Shown piece by piece: positions 36,931 through 48,221 of a stretch of DNA of 64,000 bases; the first letter of the stretch is position 1, and the number at the start of each line of letters is the position of its first letter. Under the pieces are notes generated by a model. That model did not search any database. It worked only from the letters and a program-made list of their open reading frames with translations, and had not been told where the DNA came from. The position numbers were made by a program, and so were the translations under genes. Source of the stretch: Lepus europaeus (lineage: Eukaryota; Chordata; Mammalia; Lagomorpha; Leporidae); contig NC_084836.1 of NCBI RefSeq assembly GCF_033115175.1, forward strand, positions 65,019,297 to 65,083,296, read 5' to 3'.

Positions 36931-37316
36931 GCATAGAAAACTTCCTATCAATATTACCTCTTAATTCTACTAGGTGACTGGGGTAGGTTCCCTGAGTAGG
37001 TTCCAGTTAGAGGGTGGAGGGGAAGCAGATAGGTTGAGTATGTTCATGGTGCCCGCTTATACAGTTGTATTTGGAGGTTTGGAAGAGATAGAGTTCCAGT
37101 TGCTACATTAACCCTAGCTTACTGTCAAGAAAGGTGACATCGCCACCTGGAACACTGACATTCCTGCTTCTGCTCCACAAGAGACTAAATGGAGGTTTAG
37201 TCTGATGGTTCCTAGCCTAGGGTTGCTCACATCCAAAAACAGGCAAAGGCAGAGTATAGAGCTGCATGTACTGGTTTGAAGGATGTCTTAGAAAAGACTT
37301 AAAGGTCATCTGATAA

Positions 37317-37600
37317 GGGACGTGTGTTGTGGTGCCACAGGAAGCCCATTTGTGACATCTGCATCCCTATTAAAGTGCGAGTTTGAGTCCTGGCTATTCC
37401 ACTTCCAATCCTATTTCCTGCTAATGCATCCTTGGAGGTAGCAGATGATGGCCCGAGTGCTTGGACCCCTGCCACTTACATGGGAAGCCAGGATGGAGTT
37501 CCTGGCTTCTGGCCTAGTCCAGGCATATGGGGAGTGAACCAATGGATGGAAAATCTCTACCTCTGTTACTCTTTCCAGTAGAAGAAAATAAATACATTTT
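37317..37600 (+). mobile_element. Old CSINE, forward
   Basis: Diverged copy: GGACGTGTGTTGTGG head, CCACTTCCAATCC, end AATAAATAC. Confidence 0.7.
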
Positions 37601-38904
37601 TCTAAAAATGCCATCTTGTAGCCTCTTCTGGGCATCCTCCTAACACAGGAGACAAATGAGCAGTAGGGGAGGAAACCCATTTAGTCAGGACAAGAGCTAA
37701 AAGTAGGCGTAGGTAAAGCAGTTCCCTTGGCAGAATACAACCCATAGCACTTTTGTTACTCAACCAGTTTTAAGCTCACTTTTAGAATTGGTCTGGGGTA
37801 GGGTCAGTCTGTGGATATCACAGCCGGGGCAGGGAAGGCATTGGGGCACACTGAACCCTTGCAAGGGCCCTGTGCGTTCTGGATCAGCTTGATGTCCTGA
37901 CAGCTTTCCTTTTTTTTTTTTTTTTAATGTGAAGCAAAATTCTTTTGCTGCTAACTCTTATGCCCTGAGACTTGTGCTATAGGTGCATGGAGAAATATTT
38001 ACATTGGACTCAAATATTTGAGATGCTTAATCACTCTTGTTCCACTGACAAACTGAATGGCTGTGGTTTGGTTTGTGGGTTTTAGTGAAACTTGGTTGAT
38101 GAAACCCAGGATCAAGGACTGCAGATGACAGACTTGATCTGGGTCACCTCGAGAACTTTCCGCCTTGGCCATTCCATGGAGGCTGAGAGTTTCTATCAGC
38201 TTTGGGGCTGTTTGGGATCAAACTCTCCAGAGAAGAGCTATTCTAGGTCCTCTGCCCATCTTCCCTGGGGCTGCATGTCCCCACCCTCTTCCCATATGCC
38301 CTTAGTGTTTCTTTGCTTGCTGTGCAGACCCCATCTTTTTAGTTTTACAAGGTTTCCTCTTTCAGATCTTACTTGATGCCTGGTCTCCAAGGTACAAAAG
38401 TGGCGCTTGATTAGGGAGAAGAGCTCAGTACTGAATTCTAAACTCTTTGACTGCTTTTATTTTTCTTTTTTCAGGTTCAAGTGCTGGATTGTGTCATGTG
38501 ACTATCCCAAAACTCAGAGCACCCTATGGCCATCTTTGCCCTCTGTCACATAACTTGAAAACTGCCAGATGGCCTTTTTGCAATGGTTCCCTCCAGGAAG
38601 CCTTGAGCTCAGTGAAGAAGTCCTTTTCCCGGCATTCCAGTGCCCCCGTCAGCCCCATTCTCTTCAGACACCCTTAACAAACAAAGGCAATCACACACAT
38701 GATGTAACAAATACACAAAGTGAATAATTACACTAATAACGATATGTTTGAAGAGGCACTGGCCAGGTCCACACACATAAGGTGAAAAGGGGTGCTAGCT
38801 CCCGCTGGGCTGTCAGGCCGTGCCAAGCCTCTTAACCCTATGCCTCTTTGGGTGTAGGGAAGGAACAGGGGAATGAGACTTCAGCTCATAGATACATGTT
38901 CATA

Positions 38905-41300
38905 AGAGAAACTCCCCCAAGGGTCTTTATTTGGTGGTATTAAAGGGGCAATGTTCTAAGTATCCCCCAAGTTCAACGCCCTAGCTCTCTAGAATCTGTA
39001 GAGGGAAGTTACCTGGTGCCTGCTGCCCAACTCCCACCCCGTGCCAAGCACAAGAGGCATTTGAACTTGGAAGCGTCTTCTGTTCTTCACTTCTCTGTTC
39101 TTCTCCTTCCACCAAGGGAAAACGGTGTTGCTGGTCAGTGTGTGGTGTTCTCCAAGATCGGGGCAGAAGGGTGAGCAGGGCCAGAGAGGAGAAACTTGGG
39201 GTTAACATAGCTGCTGTATGGGAGGAGGTGAGTAGAAAAGCTTAACAGCTGTCCGTTCCTCTGCTGAAAAACTTCACATCACTTTCTCACTGTGAGAATA
39301 GGAATAAGATGCTAAAGCTTACCATCTTGGCCAAGTGAGAGTCGTGCTCTTGGGAAAAACAAGCCTTCCAGGGGTGCTTACCAGCTACAGGCTGTACTTC
39401 AGTACTGTTTGTATCAGACCCATAACTGCTGGTCCTACTTAGAGTGACAGTCTTGTGGAAAGTTCTTCCCATCTGCTCTCCTGACAGCCTCTTGGTTCTC
39501 TCTTGGAGCCCAGAGGCCGGTGTAAGGTGTGGATGCGGTGTGGAGATTCTCAGCTCCTCGGCTTCAGGCACTGTCCAGCTGGGAGGCAGAGGGGAACTTG
39601 CACTCTGAAGCCTGTGCTCCTCTAGCCTCACCTCTTCACCACTACTCTGGTGCCCTGGTTATCTGTCCCACAGCGAGAGGTATTTTATGTCCATAAAGTG
39701 CCCGTGGTAAGTGCTCAGAATTCATCTCTTGGCTGTGGCGGGTGCTGCTATTTCTCCATCGAGGGGAAGAAGCTGAGGCACAGTGCGTCCAGAGGAGGGT
39801 GGTCAGGGTTGTGGGAGGAGCGAATGGGCTCAACTAAGTGACTTGAAGTGGCAGCCAGTATCTGCCTGCTTCCTAGCCCTCCCGTCCTCTGCTCTAACTG
39901 GCCTTGTCAGGCACATTTCCCCACTGCGTGGTCCCTTCCCTGCTGCCAGGGACTGCTAGATTCCAAAAATAAAAGATAAAAATAATTATAGACACTCTGT
40001 TCTCTTGCTCTCCCTCTTTCCACCCTGAGCTTTGGGGTTGGGGGACTAAAATGCCCCCCGCTCCGGAATCCCTTCTACCTTGGTCTGCTGGCTCTGTTCC
40101 CTAGCCCAGAGCAGTGATTTGGATTCAGATGCCCTGCAACCTTCAGCCTCCATACTTTTCCCTCCTCGGCCCCTCTGAACCTTTTCTAGACCTGGGGGAC
40201 TCTGCGGTCTTTATACCCTTTTTTATTTTTTGACCTGAAAGTGGAGGCTGGGGCAGGGGCATTCCACAGGCTCTTTGGTCTCTCTTGGCTGAGGGGAATT
40301 TGGGCATAAGCAGGCGGCACCCTTTGGCTAAGTAACACATGAGGGTGGGCCTGAGGGTTAGTTCAGTGGCTCTCATCATACTGATCCTGGATATCGAGGG
40401 CTCCCCCAACCCCAGCTCATAAACCCTAACCTTTTACTGTTACTATGACCAGTGGCTTCAGTTCAACCCGTTTGGCTCAGGAAGGTTGAGTTAGGGTGAT
40501 TCCAGGTTAGAAACTTCCACGTGCCAGTCCTCCTGCCCTTTACTCCCACTCCCAACCCTGGAGGCTTTATACAAGTGCTTAAGCGGGTGGGCGTTAGGGG
40601 AGTGCAGGGTTCGGGAAATAAAGGAAAAATGGGGCACTGGGCAGGGGTCCTCCTATTCCAGTAAAGCCAAATACCAAAAAAAAAAAATGTAAAGTCATAA
40701 TAAATAAATAAATAAATTCCCAAATCCTTAACTTTTGCCCCTGCCCTCACTTCCCTTCCCCTGGCCACTGATGAAGGGAAAGAAGGGAGAAGCTAAGAAT
40801 GGATTTTTGATGTCCTCTCCTACTGAGTAGTTGGGGGATCTCCCCAGACTATACCAAGCCCCTCACCTTGCCAGTGGGAGGAAGGAGGCTCGGTGTGGGG
40901 CTTTCCTTTATTCCTCCGTTTCGGTCTCTCTCAGTGTCTGTCTCTGCCTAGTCTCTGTCTCTTCTGCCTCTCTATCCCTTTGCCTTCTCCCTGCGGCTCT
41001 TTTTGTTCCACCATCTCTATACCTGTCTCTACACCTCTCTGTCTTCTTGCCAAACCTTCTCACCTGCGAACCTCAGACGCTCCCCACCCTGACCATGCCC
41101 TTCCTTCCCCTTTCCCCAGACCCCTCACCTCTCAATCCCCACCTGCCTCCCTCTGTTGTATTGCACACTGCTTGGTCAGGGAACAAGGTGTGATGTTCAT
41201 GGGGAGAGGTGGAGGGAGCTGTAGGGCTTGGGGGGAATGGGGGCCAGGGCTGGGGGTCTCAGGGTAGGGTCTGTGGGGGAGGCATCCACTGTCCCCCACC
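38905..41300 (-). other. GDF11: GDF11 probable 3'UTR
   Basis: The sequence below the GDF11 stop is unique and free of SINEs for more than 3.5 kb. On the - strand AATAAA occurs at 40912-40907, 40227-40222, 38931-38926 and 38461-38456. The 38931 site sits in a clean context and would give an mRNA near 4 kb; a proximal end near 40,890 is also possible. The end point is inferred, not seen. Runs of A near 40,680 and a TAAA repeat at 40,699-40,718 lie inside. Confidence 0.5.
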
Positions 41301-41681
41301 TTAGGAGCAGCCACAGCGATCCACCACCATGCCAGGGATCTTGCCGTAGATAATCTGCTGCTTGTCATTGAAGTAGAGCATGTTGATTGGGGACATCTTG
41401 GTGGGGGTACAGCAGGGCCCAGCAGAGCCTCTTGGGTTGGCCTGTTGCACCAAATGGGTGTGCGGATACTTTTGCATGAACATGTACTCGCACTGGCCAG
41501 AGCAGTAGTTGGCCTTGTAGCGCTTAGGTGCGATGATCCAGTCCCAGCCGAAAGCCTCAAAGTCCACTGTGAGGGGGTATCGGCAGCAGCGGGACTCACT
41601 GGAGTGCTCATCACAGTCCAGGCCCAGGTTCCGCCGGGACCGTTTTGTGTTCTCTAGGACTCGAAGCTCCATGAAAGGGTG
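41301..41681 (-). CDS. GDF11: GDF11 coding exon 3 (mature domain)
   Basis: The acceptor CTGACCCTCAG is followed by [17 protein letters not shown] and the 109-residue cystine-knot mature ligand, ending DRCGCS and TAA. The furin motif RSRR and all nine cysteines are present. The mature region appears identical to human. Confidence 0.97.
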   Translation of the reverse strand, partial: HPFMELRVLENTKRSRRNLGLDCDEHSSESRCCRYPLTVDFEAFGWDWIIAPKRYKANYCSGQCEYMFMQKYPHTHLVQQANPRGSAGPCCTPTKMSPINMLYFNDKQQIIYGKIPGMVVDRCGCS

Positions 41682-44319
41682 CTGAGGGTCAGGGAGAGGG
41701 GAAAGAGATGTGACACAGCCCTGAGCAGTTCTTCTGCCCTGTTCTTTTCCCACCTGCCTCAACAGGGGTGTCAGAACAGACACCACTGGCTTCTCACCTC
41801 TTCCACTGCTCCCACCCCCACACCTTATCTGCTGCCCACTCCTCTTGCCAGCTAGCCATCTCTCCTTCAGCTCACCTTACCTAATTCTTCCTCTTCTGGC
41901 AACCTAACCCTCAGCAGCCCCTTGGCCCAGGGCCTCATTAACAGCCAGTTTCTGTGTTCCCATGGATCTCCTGTTAACTGACCCCTTCACCCCAAATCCT
42001 GTTTCACCTCTTTTCTGGCTTGGATCCCTGAAAAGTGATAGTTGCTGCCCCGCCCCCTCAACTCCTCTAGCCCCAGACAAATAATGCTGGTCTCCAACCC
42101 CATTCACATCCCTGGTCCACCTTTTCCAACATCCCCACCTCCTTAGGGCCAGGTTACACATATCCACCACCACTTCAGGCCCCCTGCTCACCAGCCCCTC
42201 AGCTCCTGGCCCCAGGGAGGTGACAGCCAGGTCTGTGCCACTGGGATCAAAGGCGTTGATCTCGATGCCCCAGTTGCTCTGCGGCTGGCGGAACCAACTG
42301 TGGAGCACTTGCTTGAAGTCGATGCTCTGCCAGTGGCCGGAGCGCGAGTGCAACTCAATCTTGAGTGAGCGGATACGGATGTGCCGACGTCCTCCACCCC
42401 CTACCCCTGCGGTCCCTTCCCCAGTCAGGGGTTTCAGTCGCAAGATCTGCAGGTAGACGGTGGCTGGGCGGGGCACTGGCCGCAGGTACACCCACAGCTG
42501 GGCCTTCAGTACCTTTGTGAACATCACCTTGGGGCTGAAGTGGAAATGGCAGCAGAGAGGGCTGCCATCTGTCTGCACCGCAGGGTCGGCTGGTAAGAGA
42601 GAAGGGGACACAGGATCAGCAAAGGGTGCCGTGGAGGGGGTCCTGCGCAGCGTTGGCAGTTTTGGGCTCCTCGGCCTGAGTTTTACAGCTCTTTACCCTT
42701 TTACGCCTGTCGTGTTGACTACCATATACTCTCTGGAGGGTGATGGCTTTGCCAGACCTTACTTCCTTGTGCCCATCCCCTATTCCACTGGTTCTCCTGT
42801 ACCAGGTAACCTGCAGAGACAGTCAGCAGGGAATTCTCCCTCGATCTGCATCCTTTCTTTCAACTTTTCCCAGGACATGGGGCTCCAACTTTTTCTGAAT
42901 CTTTGATGCTTTTTGTGGGAGCCATACCTCTTACGACACCTGCTACCCTATATCACCTTGTCCGAATTTCAGATCTACACTCTGTGAAATAGGATTACCC
43001 AAGCACTTGTGCACTGAACTCCCCATTCCCTCTCTCCTAAGTTTCCTGAGCTGCTTCCTCGTCATTGTCACTATTACGGGTTGAGCTTCTTAGGAGCGTG
43101 GGAAACGGCCTCTGTAATGACAGAGCAGTTAGAGCTGGCCATCTCCTCCCCCCTGAGCTGCTTCCTTTGGCGTCTCAGTCCAGTGCTCGTGAGTCTTTAC
43201 ATCTCTGACCCATTTCCCCTTGTTCTGGAACATAAGTGGACCCATCTTGAGTCTGCGGGAGGGGTCCTTCCATTCCAGCTTCTTACCCACTTCCCTTTTC
43301 TAATCTTTTTGTTTTTTTAAGATTTATTTATTTTACTTGAAAGAGTTACACAGAGAGAGGAGAGGCAGAAAGAGAGGTCTTCCATCCACTGGTTCACTCC
43401 CTAATTGGCCACAATGGCTGGAGCTGCACTGATCCAAAGCCAGGAGCCAGGAGCTTATTCCAGGTCCCCAACATGGGTATAGGGGCCCAAGGACTTGGGC
43501 CATCTTCTACTGCTATCCCAGGCCATAGCAGAGCGCTAGATTGGAAGTGGAGCGGCCGGGACTCGAACTGGTGCCCATATGGGATGCTGGCACTGCAAGT
43601 GGTGGCTTCACCCACTACGCCACAGTGCCAGCCCCATTTTTCCAAATTTCTTAAGTCAGTTGGGAATGCTCTCAATCATGCCTCCCTTGGACAGGAATAC
43701 CCAGCCTCACTCTGCATAGATTGGAAGAATCAGAAATGAGCTTCCAGAACCATGTGAGTACAGTCAGAGGGTACAGGCCCTTGTATGTCATGGTCATGTC
43801 ATGTCATGGAGGACTTAAGTTCTGTGGAATCCCTCAGCACCCCACCCCGAGAAGTGAGATGAACAGGAAGGTGCTCAGTGAACTTCATAGATGCAGGATG
43901 ATACACAAAGTTCTCTGCAGCTTCTTTTCCCTTGGCTCCTCGGAGCCCCAGGACTCTAGTAGGTCCCCAGGTACGCCCTGGTCACAGCTGCAGTGATGGT
44001 GTGATGGAGCAGGGTTTGGGGGGCGGTGACTCAGGGATTAAGAGCATAGCTGGGGGGCCGGCGCTGTGGCATAGCAGGCTAAGCTTCCCCCGCGGCGCTG
44101 GCATCCCATATGGGCGCCAGTTCTAGTCCCAGCTGCTCCATTTCTGATCCAGCTCTCTGCTATGGCCTGGGAAAGCAGTGGAAGATGACCCAAGTACCAT
44201 CAAGCTTGGGCCCTTGTACCAATGTGGGAGACCCGTAAGAAGCTCCTGGCTCCTGGCTTCAGATCAGCACAGCTCTGGCCGTTGCAGCCATTTGGGGAGT
44301 GGATCAGCAGATGAAAGAC

Positions 44320-44352
<33 letters not shown>

Positions 44353-47300
44353 GCTCTCGCTCTCCATCTCTATCAAATAAATAAATAAATAAAATGCTTT
44401 AAAAAAATAAGCAAGAATTTATTAAAAAAAAAAAAGGCATAACTGGGCCAAGGAAGCTATTGGGGAGATGAAGAGTGACAAGCAAATACCCACATGGTAA
44501 AGTGTGCCTCATGTCAGAATAGGAATTGTCCACTTTCTTGTTAAAAGGAACCTCCAGGAGGGTAAACACGGTCTGTTAACACTGTGTCTACTTTGCTCAT
44601 CATTGTAGTTTTAGCGCCTCCTGTAGTACTAGATAGTTCTCAGCAAATGTGTGCTGAATGAACTCTCTACACTCTTAATTATACTGGCAAGTGCCAGAAA
44701 GTTCTTCATGATATCCAAGCTCTGTTCCTTGGCTACAATCAAAGAGGGTTCATTCAGTGCCTGACTCCTTGTTAGCCCGTATCTCACCTCACCCACCAAA
44801 CTTCTTGGTGTCATACAGACAACGATGATTTTTTCCATAGGAATGCTGATCATTAAATAAAGTGAAATAGTATGAAAATAATAGTAACTTCTACGATTCT
44901 TAGTTTGTTAGTTTTTTAAGCTCAGAATGTGCCCCTACCTAGGCTGACAACAGTGTTTGGAGATTGGGGACTGGGCACTGTCCCTGTAAGTCTGGTTCCT
45001 CTGACACCAGGGAATCTCCGTGTCCTTCCCCCATGGATGTAGGGACGGCACATGGAAAGAAAGGTAAGGAGAAAGATGGGATTTAGGGATGAAGTCGAGG
45101 CAGAGGCAGAGAAAGGGAGGCGAGAGTAGGGACAGAGGAGAGAGGAGTAAGTTTGGGAGTTGGAGAACCTGGGCCTGGGGAACAGAAGTGGGTGGGGCTA
45201 GGAAGCCCAAGGTGCAGGGCACTGAGCCTAGCGAGGTAAAGACGGGAAAGGACAGAAAGGGGACAGAGGGAGGAACAAAGGAGGAGGAGGTAGAGCTGAG
45301 AGGGAAACGGGGGGCTTGGGAGTCCCCAACACACAGGGCGGGGAGGGGGCCACATCTGTGTTGGATTGATCGGGCTGGTGGCAGGCAGCAGGTCAGGTTT
45401 AGTAGGCGGCGCTGGTGGGGGAGAGAGGTCATTGCACTATTTTCAGCAAAAGCCCAACCCCCTCCCTGCTCACCGCCTTCCCCTCCCGCCCCCCTCAACA
45501 CACACTCTCCCAACCCAGGCTGGAAGGCCTAGGGGCTGGAGGCTGGGCTCAGAGGGCAGGGGCCTCTCAGCGCGGGGAGGAGAGAGAGACTGAGGGGCTG
45601 GACTTGGCTCCCAGAAGAGCAGGGGGCTGGGGTGGGAGAGCCTGAGAGGGTACAGGGAACTAGGGCAGGCATAGCAGCCTAGGAGAGGTGGGGGCTGGGG
45701 TCCAGGGTTGAGGGCTGGGGGAGGGGAGGGAGGGGGAGGGGAGAGGAGGCCATCTCTGCTGACAAACACCTCCCCCGATTAGCAGAGCACAAGTCTCTTA
45801 TTAAAGCGGGTCCCTGGGGATTAGACTATAAAAGTCTCTTTTTCCTTTTCCCCTCTCTCCCTCCCCTCCCCTCCGCTCCCCCTCCCTCTCTTAAGAGCGC
45901 AGCTAGGCTCTTAAAGGGGACGTACAATACCTGGCCCCAGTTCCCTTGTTATCCAAGTCCTGGGGTGGCATAGGGGCAAAGTTGGGGTGTGGCCCCACCT
46001 GCTGGTTCTACCCCCTCCCAGGCCCAACTTGCGCGGCCCAGTCCGTGCATGCCGGGTCAGTTCACTTCCTGCAGCCCCATCACCAGAGAGAGCTCTGGGG
46101 CTTGTGGGTTCAGGGATGCCAGGGCTAGTGGAAGGAAAGGGAAGTCCACAGCCCCACTGCCCGTCCTGGGAATGCTCAGGCACACTGCACCACGCAGACC
46201 AAAGTGTCTTCCCCCTGTACCCCACCTTCCTCTACAACTCTGTCTCCTAGAACCCCCCAGCCCTGCCCCCAGTCTCAGACTGACCCTGGCTTCCTCCAGC
46301 AGAGGGAGGCTGAGGAAGCCAAGGCTGGGTCCCCACGCCTTCACCACCCCAGCGCCTTCACCACCCCGGCCCCATTCCTTCTCCGGTCATTGAGTTTTCT
46401 TTTCTTCCCAGCTCGTGGAGATCTGCAGGATCCCGGAGCCGCCCAGCCTCCGACTCACATACCTGGGCTCCCTGCCTTGCCCATGGGGGTGGGCCACTAA
46501 GGATCCCTGCAGCCCCCAGATTTTTATGACCCATCTGCCAATAAACCAGGCTCCCCCTCTCTTCTGTTCAGAGCCATAAAACCAAACTCGTGTGTGTGTG
46601 TGTGTGCGCGCGCGGGCGCGCGCGTGTGGAGTTGGGGGGAAACCTTGCCAAACCACTGGGGAGTAAGACAAGGCCTGGTTCCCTGGAGTTGGGGGGTCAG
46701 TGGGGGAGGGGAAAGGGGAGTCACCTGACCCTAGGGAGAGCTGGGGTTGTTGGTGGTGGTGGGGGTATAGTATTGGCCTGGATTTTCCAGGCCATAAAAT
46801 TTCGAAGCAGCCCCCGTCATTTAACATGTTCATCTTCCGTTTGGCCCGCAGCTCGGATGCCTGGGTCCCCAGCCCCCTACCCTCACCATCTACTTCTTTC
46901 CCTTTCTCCCCAGGTCCTTCTCTCCTTAAGTCCAGCTGTCCACAGGGACAGTCAAGTAAGGGATGGAGCAGTGAGGTCTGAGTAGCCAAACGGGGGCCCT
47001 CAGCTCCCAGCACGACGGAGTTGAGTTGGCTGAGCTCTGTCAGTACCGACCGAGATAGCAAAGCTTTCCCGGGCCCCTGGGATACCCGGTGGGAGACGCG
47101 GCTCAGGACGCAAAGGGTGCCAGACGGGCTGCCAGGAGCGACCCAGGGCTCTGGGTTTGCTGTTCGCGGAGAGCTGGGGCGTGCTCCGTTTTCTGCAGCC
47201 CGGCGGGCGCGTGCGGAGAGGGCCGAGAGCACCGCAACCTAGCGGGAACTGCGGGGCTCCCGGAGCCTCCCAGGCTCCCCAAGGCCCTTCGGGACAGAGT

Positions 47301-48023
47301 CTCGCTGCCCGGTCCCCTGGCTGCAGGCCCTGGCTTCCTCGAACTCCTCGACAGGGCCTTTCGTACCCCGGGGTGGGAGGCAGCATCTCGCAACCCGCCC
47401 GGTTCGCTCCCCCCACCTCTGAGAGCGGGGCGTGCACACAACTCGGCAGCCCACGCCACCGCTCGGAAAACTTCTGCGGAGTAGCCCCAGATCCCCAACC
47501 CGTCAAGTTTCCGCAGAAAAGCCTTCTGGGCCGGGGCAGTCGAAGCCGCATCCCACCGCCCGCGCCCCGCAGCGCACTTACTTTCCTGGGCCATGCTAAT
47601 GACGGTCTCAGTGGTGGCGTGGTACTCGTCCTCCTCCAGGAAGTCCTCGGGCTGCAGCGCGTCGCCCTGGAAGTCGTGCAGGTCCAGGATCTGCTGCAGC
47701 GGCGGCGCCTTGGGCAGCAGCTGCTTCACCACCTCGCGGCTGATGTTGGGCGCCTCCTTGAGCCGCAGCTTGCTCAGGATCTGCGACTTGATGCTCTCCA
47801 GGCGCAGCTCGCGGCTGTGCTGCCGCCACACGCACACGGGGCAGCCGTCCGGCTCCGGCGCCACGGACGGGGCCGGCCGGCTCGAGCGCTCCCCCCCGGC
47901 CCCGGCCCCGGCCGCCGCCGCCGCCGCCGCCGCCGCCGCGGGGCCCTCGGCCGCCTCCCCCCGGGGCCGCAGCTCCAGGGCGAGGAGCAGGAAGCCCAGC
48001 AGCAGCGGGGCCGCGAGCACCAT
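41301..48023 (-). CDS. GDF11: GDF11, growth/differentiation factor 11 precursor (complete, 3 exons)
   Basis: The coding exons on the - strand are 48023-47582, 42589-42192 and 41681-41301 (stop TAA at 41303-41301), giving 406 residues (human 407). GDF11 is a secreted TGF-beta-family ligand that signals through activin type II receptors and ALK4/5 to SMAD2/3 and patterns the axial skeleton and other tissues. A hydrophobic signal peptide covers about residues 1-24. An alanine run (29-38) is followed by the prodomain, with a glycosylation sequon at N93 and the FQG/DALQ tolloid-type site at G120/D121. A furin site RSRR (294-297) releases a 109-residue mature domain starting NLGLDCDEH, with nine cysteines and the terminal CGCS. 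It is the close paralogue of MSTN; the alanine-rich start and the mature sequence fit GDF11. Intron 1 is 4,992 bases and intron 2 is 510. Confidence 0.98.
42192..42589 (-). CDS. GDF11: GDF11 coding exon 2
   Basis: The acceptor TCTTACCAG lies above 42589 and the donor GTGAGC below 42192. The exon is 398 bases, completing a split Thr codon and then coding [13 protein letters not shown] through SLGPGAEGL, 132 codons, the second half of the prodomain. The glycine-rich loop reads [11 protein letters not shown], slightly different from human. Confidence 0.96.
43315..43636 (-). mobile_element. CSINE, reverse, in GDF11 intron 1
   Basis: AAGATTTATTTATTTTACTT head; ends GCCACAGTGCCAGCCCC. It is in sense with GDF11 transcription. 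Confidence 0.9.
44056..44412 (+). mobile_element. CSINE, forward, in GDF11 intron 1
   Basis: GGGCCGGCGCTGTGGCATAG head, CT repeat at 44327-44355, AAAT repeat tail. Opposite in direction to the copy 420 bases away. Confidence 0.9.
44575..44870 (+). mobile_element. L2/MIR-like remnant
   Basis: TAGCGCCTCCTGTAGTACTA and CAAATGTGTGCTGAATGAA resemble an L2 3' end. Confidence 0.5.
45770..45920. promoter_or_regulatory. AT-rich motif pocket in GDF11 intron 1, possible enhancer
   Basis: Within GC-rich intron sequence this segment has CGATTAGC and GGGATTAGA homeodomain-like sites and AAGTCTCTT twice (45791 and 45832). It also has CTATAAAAG and the inverted repeat TTAAGAGC/GCTCTTAA (45891-45898 and 45907-45914). 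The function is inferred only. Confidence 0.35.
46523..46799. promoter_or_regulatory. Cluster of CDX/posterior-HOX-like motifs in GDF11 intron 1
   Basis: Four matches occur in 280 bases: TTTATGACC (46523-46531), CCAATAAA (46538-46545) and GCCATAAAA twice (46573-46581, 46791-46799). A GT/GC alternating tract lies between them. Confidence 0.4.
46589..46627. repeat. (TG)n-(CG)n alternating tract
   Basis: About 38 bases of nearly perfect purine/pyrimidine alternation, TG repeats passing into CG repeats with one GG break. It can form Z-DNA. It lies in GDF11 intron 1 about 1 kb past exon 1. Confidence 0.85.
47582..48023 (-). CDS. GDF11: GDF11 coding exon 1
   Basis: The exon runs from ATG at 48023-48021 to a split codon before donor GTAAGT (47581 downward). 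Its 147 codons encode the signal peptide, an alanine/glycine-rich stretch and the first part of the prodomain, ending ISMAQE. Nine GCG codons in a row plus one GCC make the alanine run (47912-47940 on the + strand as a CCG repeat). The frame stays open into the intron, but the conserved splice donor and the match to family members fix the exon end. Confidence 0.96.
47912..47940 (-). repeat. GDF11: GCG trinucleotide repeat coding the GDF11 alanine run
   Basis: Nine uninterrupted GCG codons followed by GCC encode ten alanines after the signal peptide. The run length differs between species in this gene and such pure repeats are often polymorphic. Confidence 0.85.
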
Positions 48024-48221
48024 GCTGGAGGGGAGGGGAGGGAGGACTGGGGGGCGGGGACGCCGGAGTCCCGGGGGGAGGGGGCGGAGGGAGGAGGGAG
48101 GGAGGAGGAGGGGGTCCCGGCGGCGCGGGATTGGGGGCTGCCCGGCCGAGGGGGGGCCGGGGGGGCCGGGGGCGGCGGGCGCGCGGGCGGGGCGGGCGGG
48201 CGGCCGGGGCGGGCGGCTGGG
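48024..48221 (-). other. GDF11: GDF11 5'UTR (inferred)
   Basis: This is the stretch between the ATG and the start site predicted 25-30 bases below the TATA box. It is extremely G-rich on the + strand, so the transcript is C-rich. The exact start site is not determinable from sequence. Confidence 0.5.

Noticed and set aside
44056-44130. tRNA-like heads with A- and B-box sequences
   Set aside because: They belong to tRNA-derived SINEs; no cloverleaf with a proper acceptor stem is seen, so I call no tRNA gene.
47103-47581. Extension of GDF11 exon 1 as one 306-residue frame
   Set aside because: The codons after AQE do not match the family, and a consensus donor GTAAGT plus an in-phase exon 2 give the proper protein.
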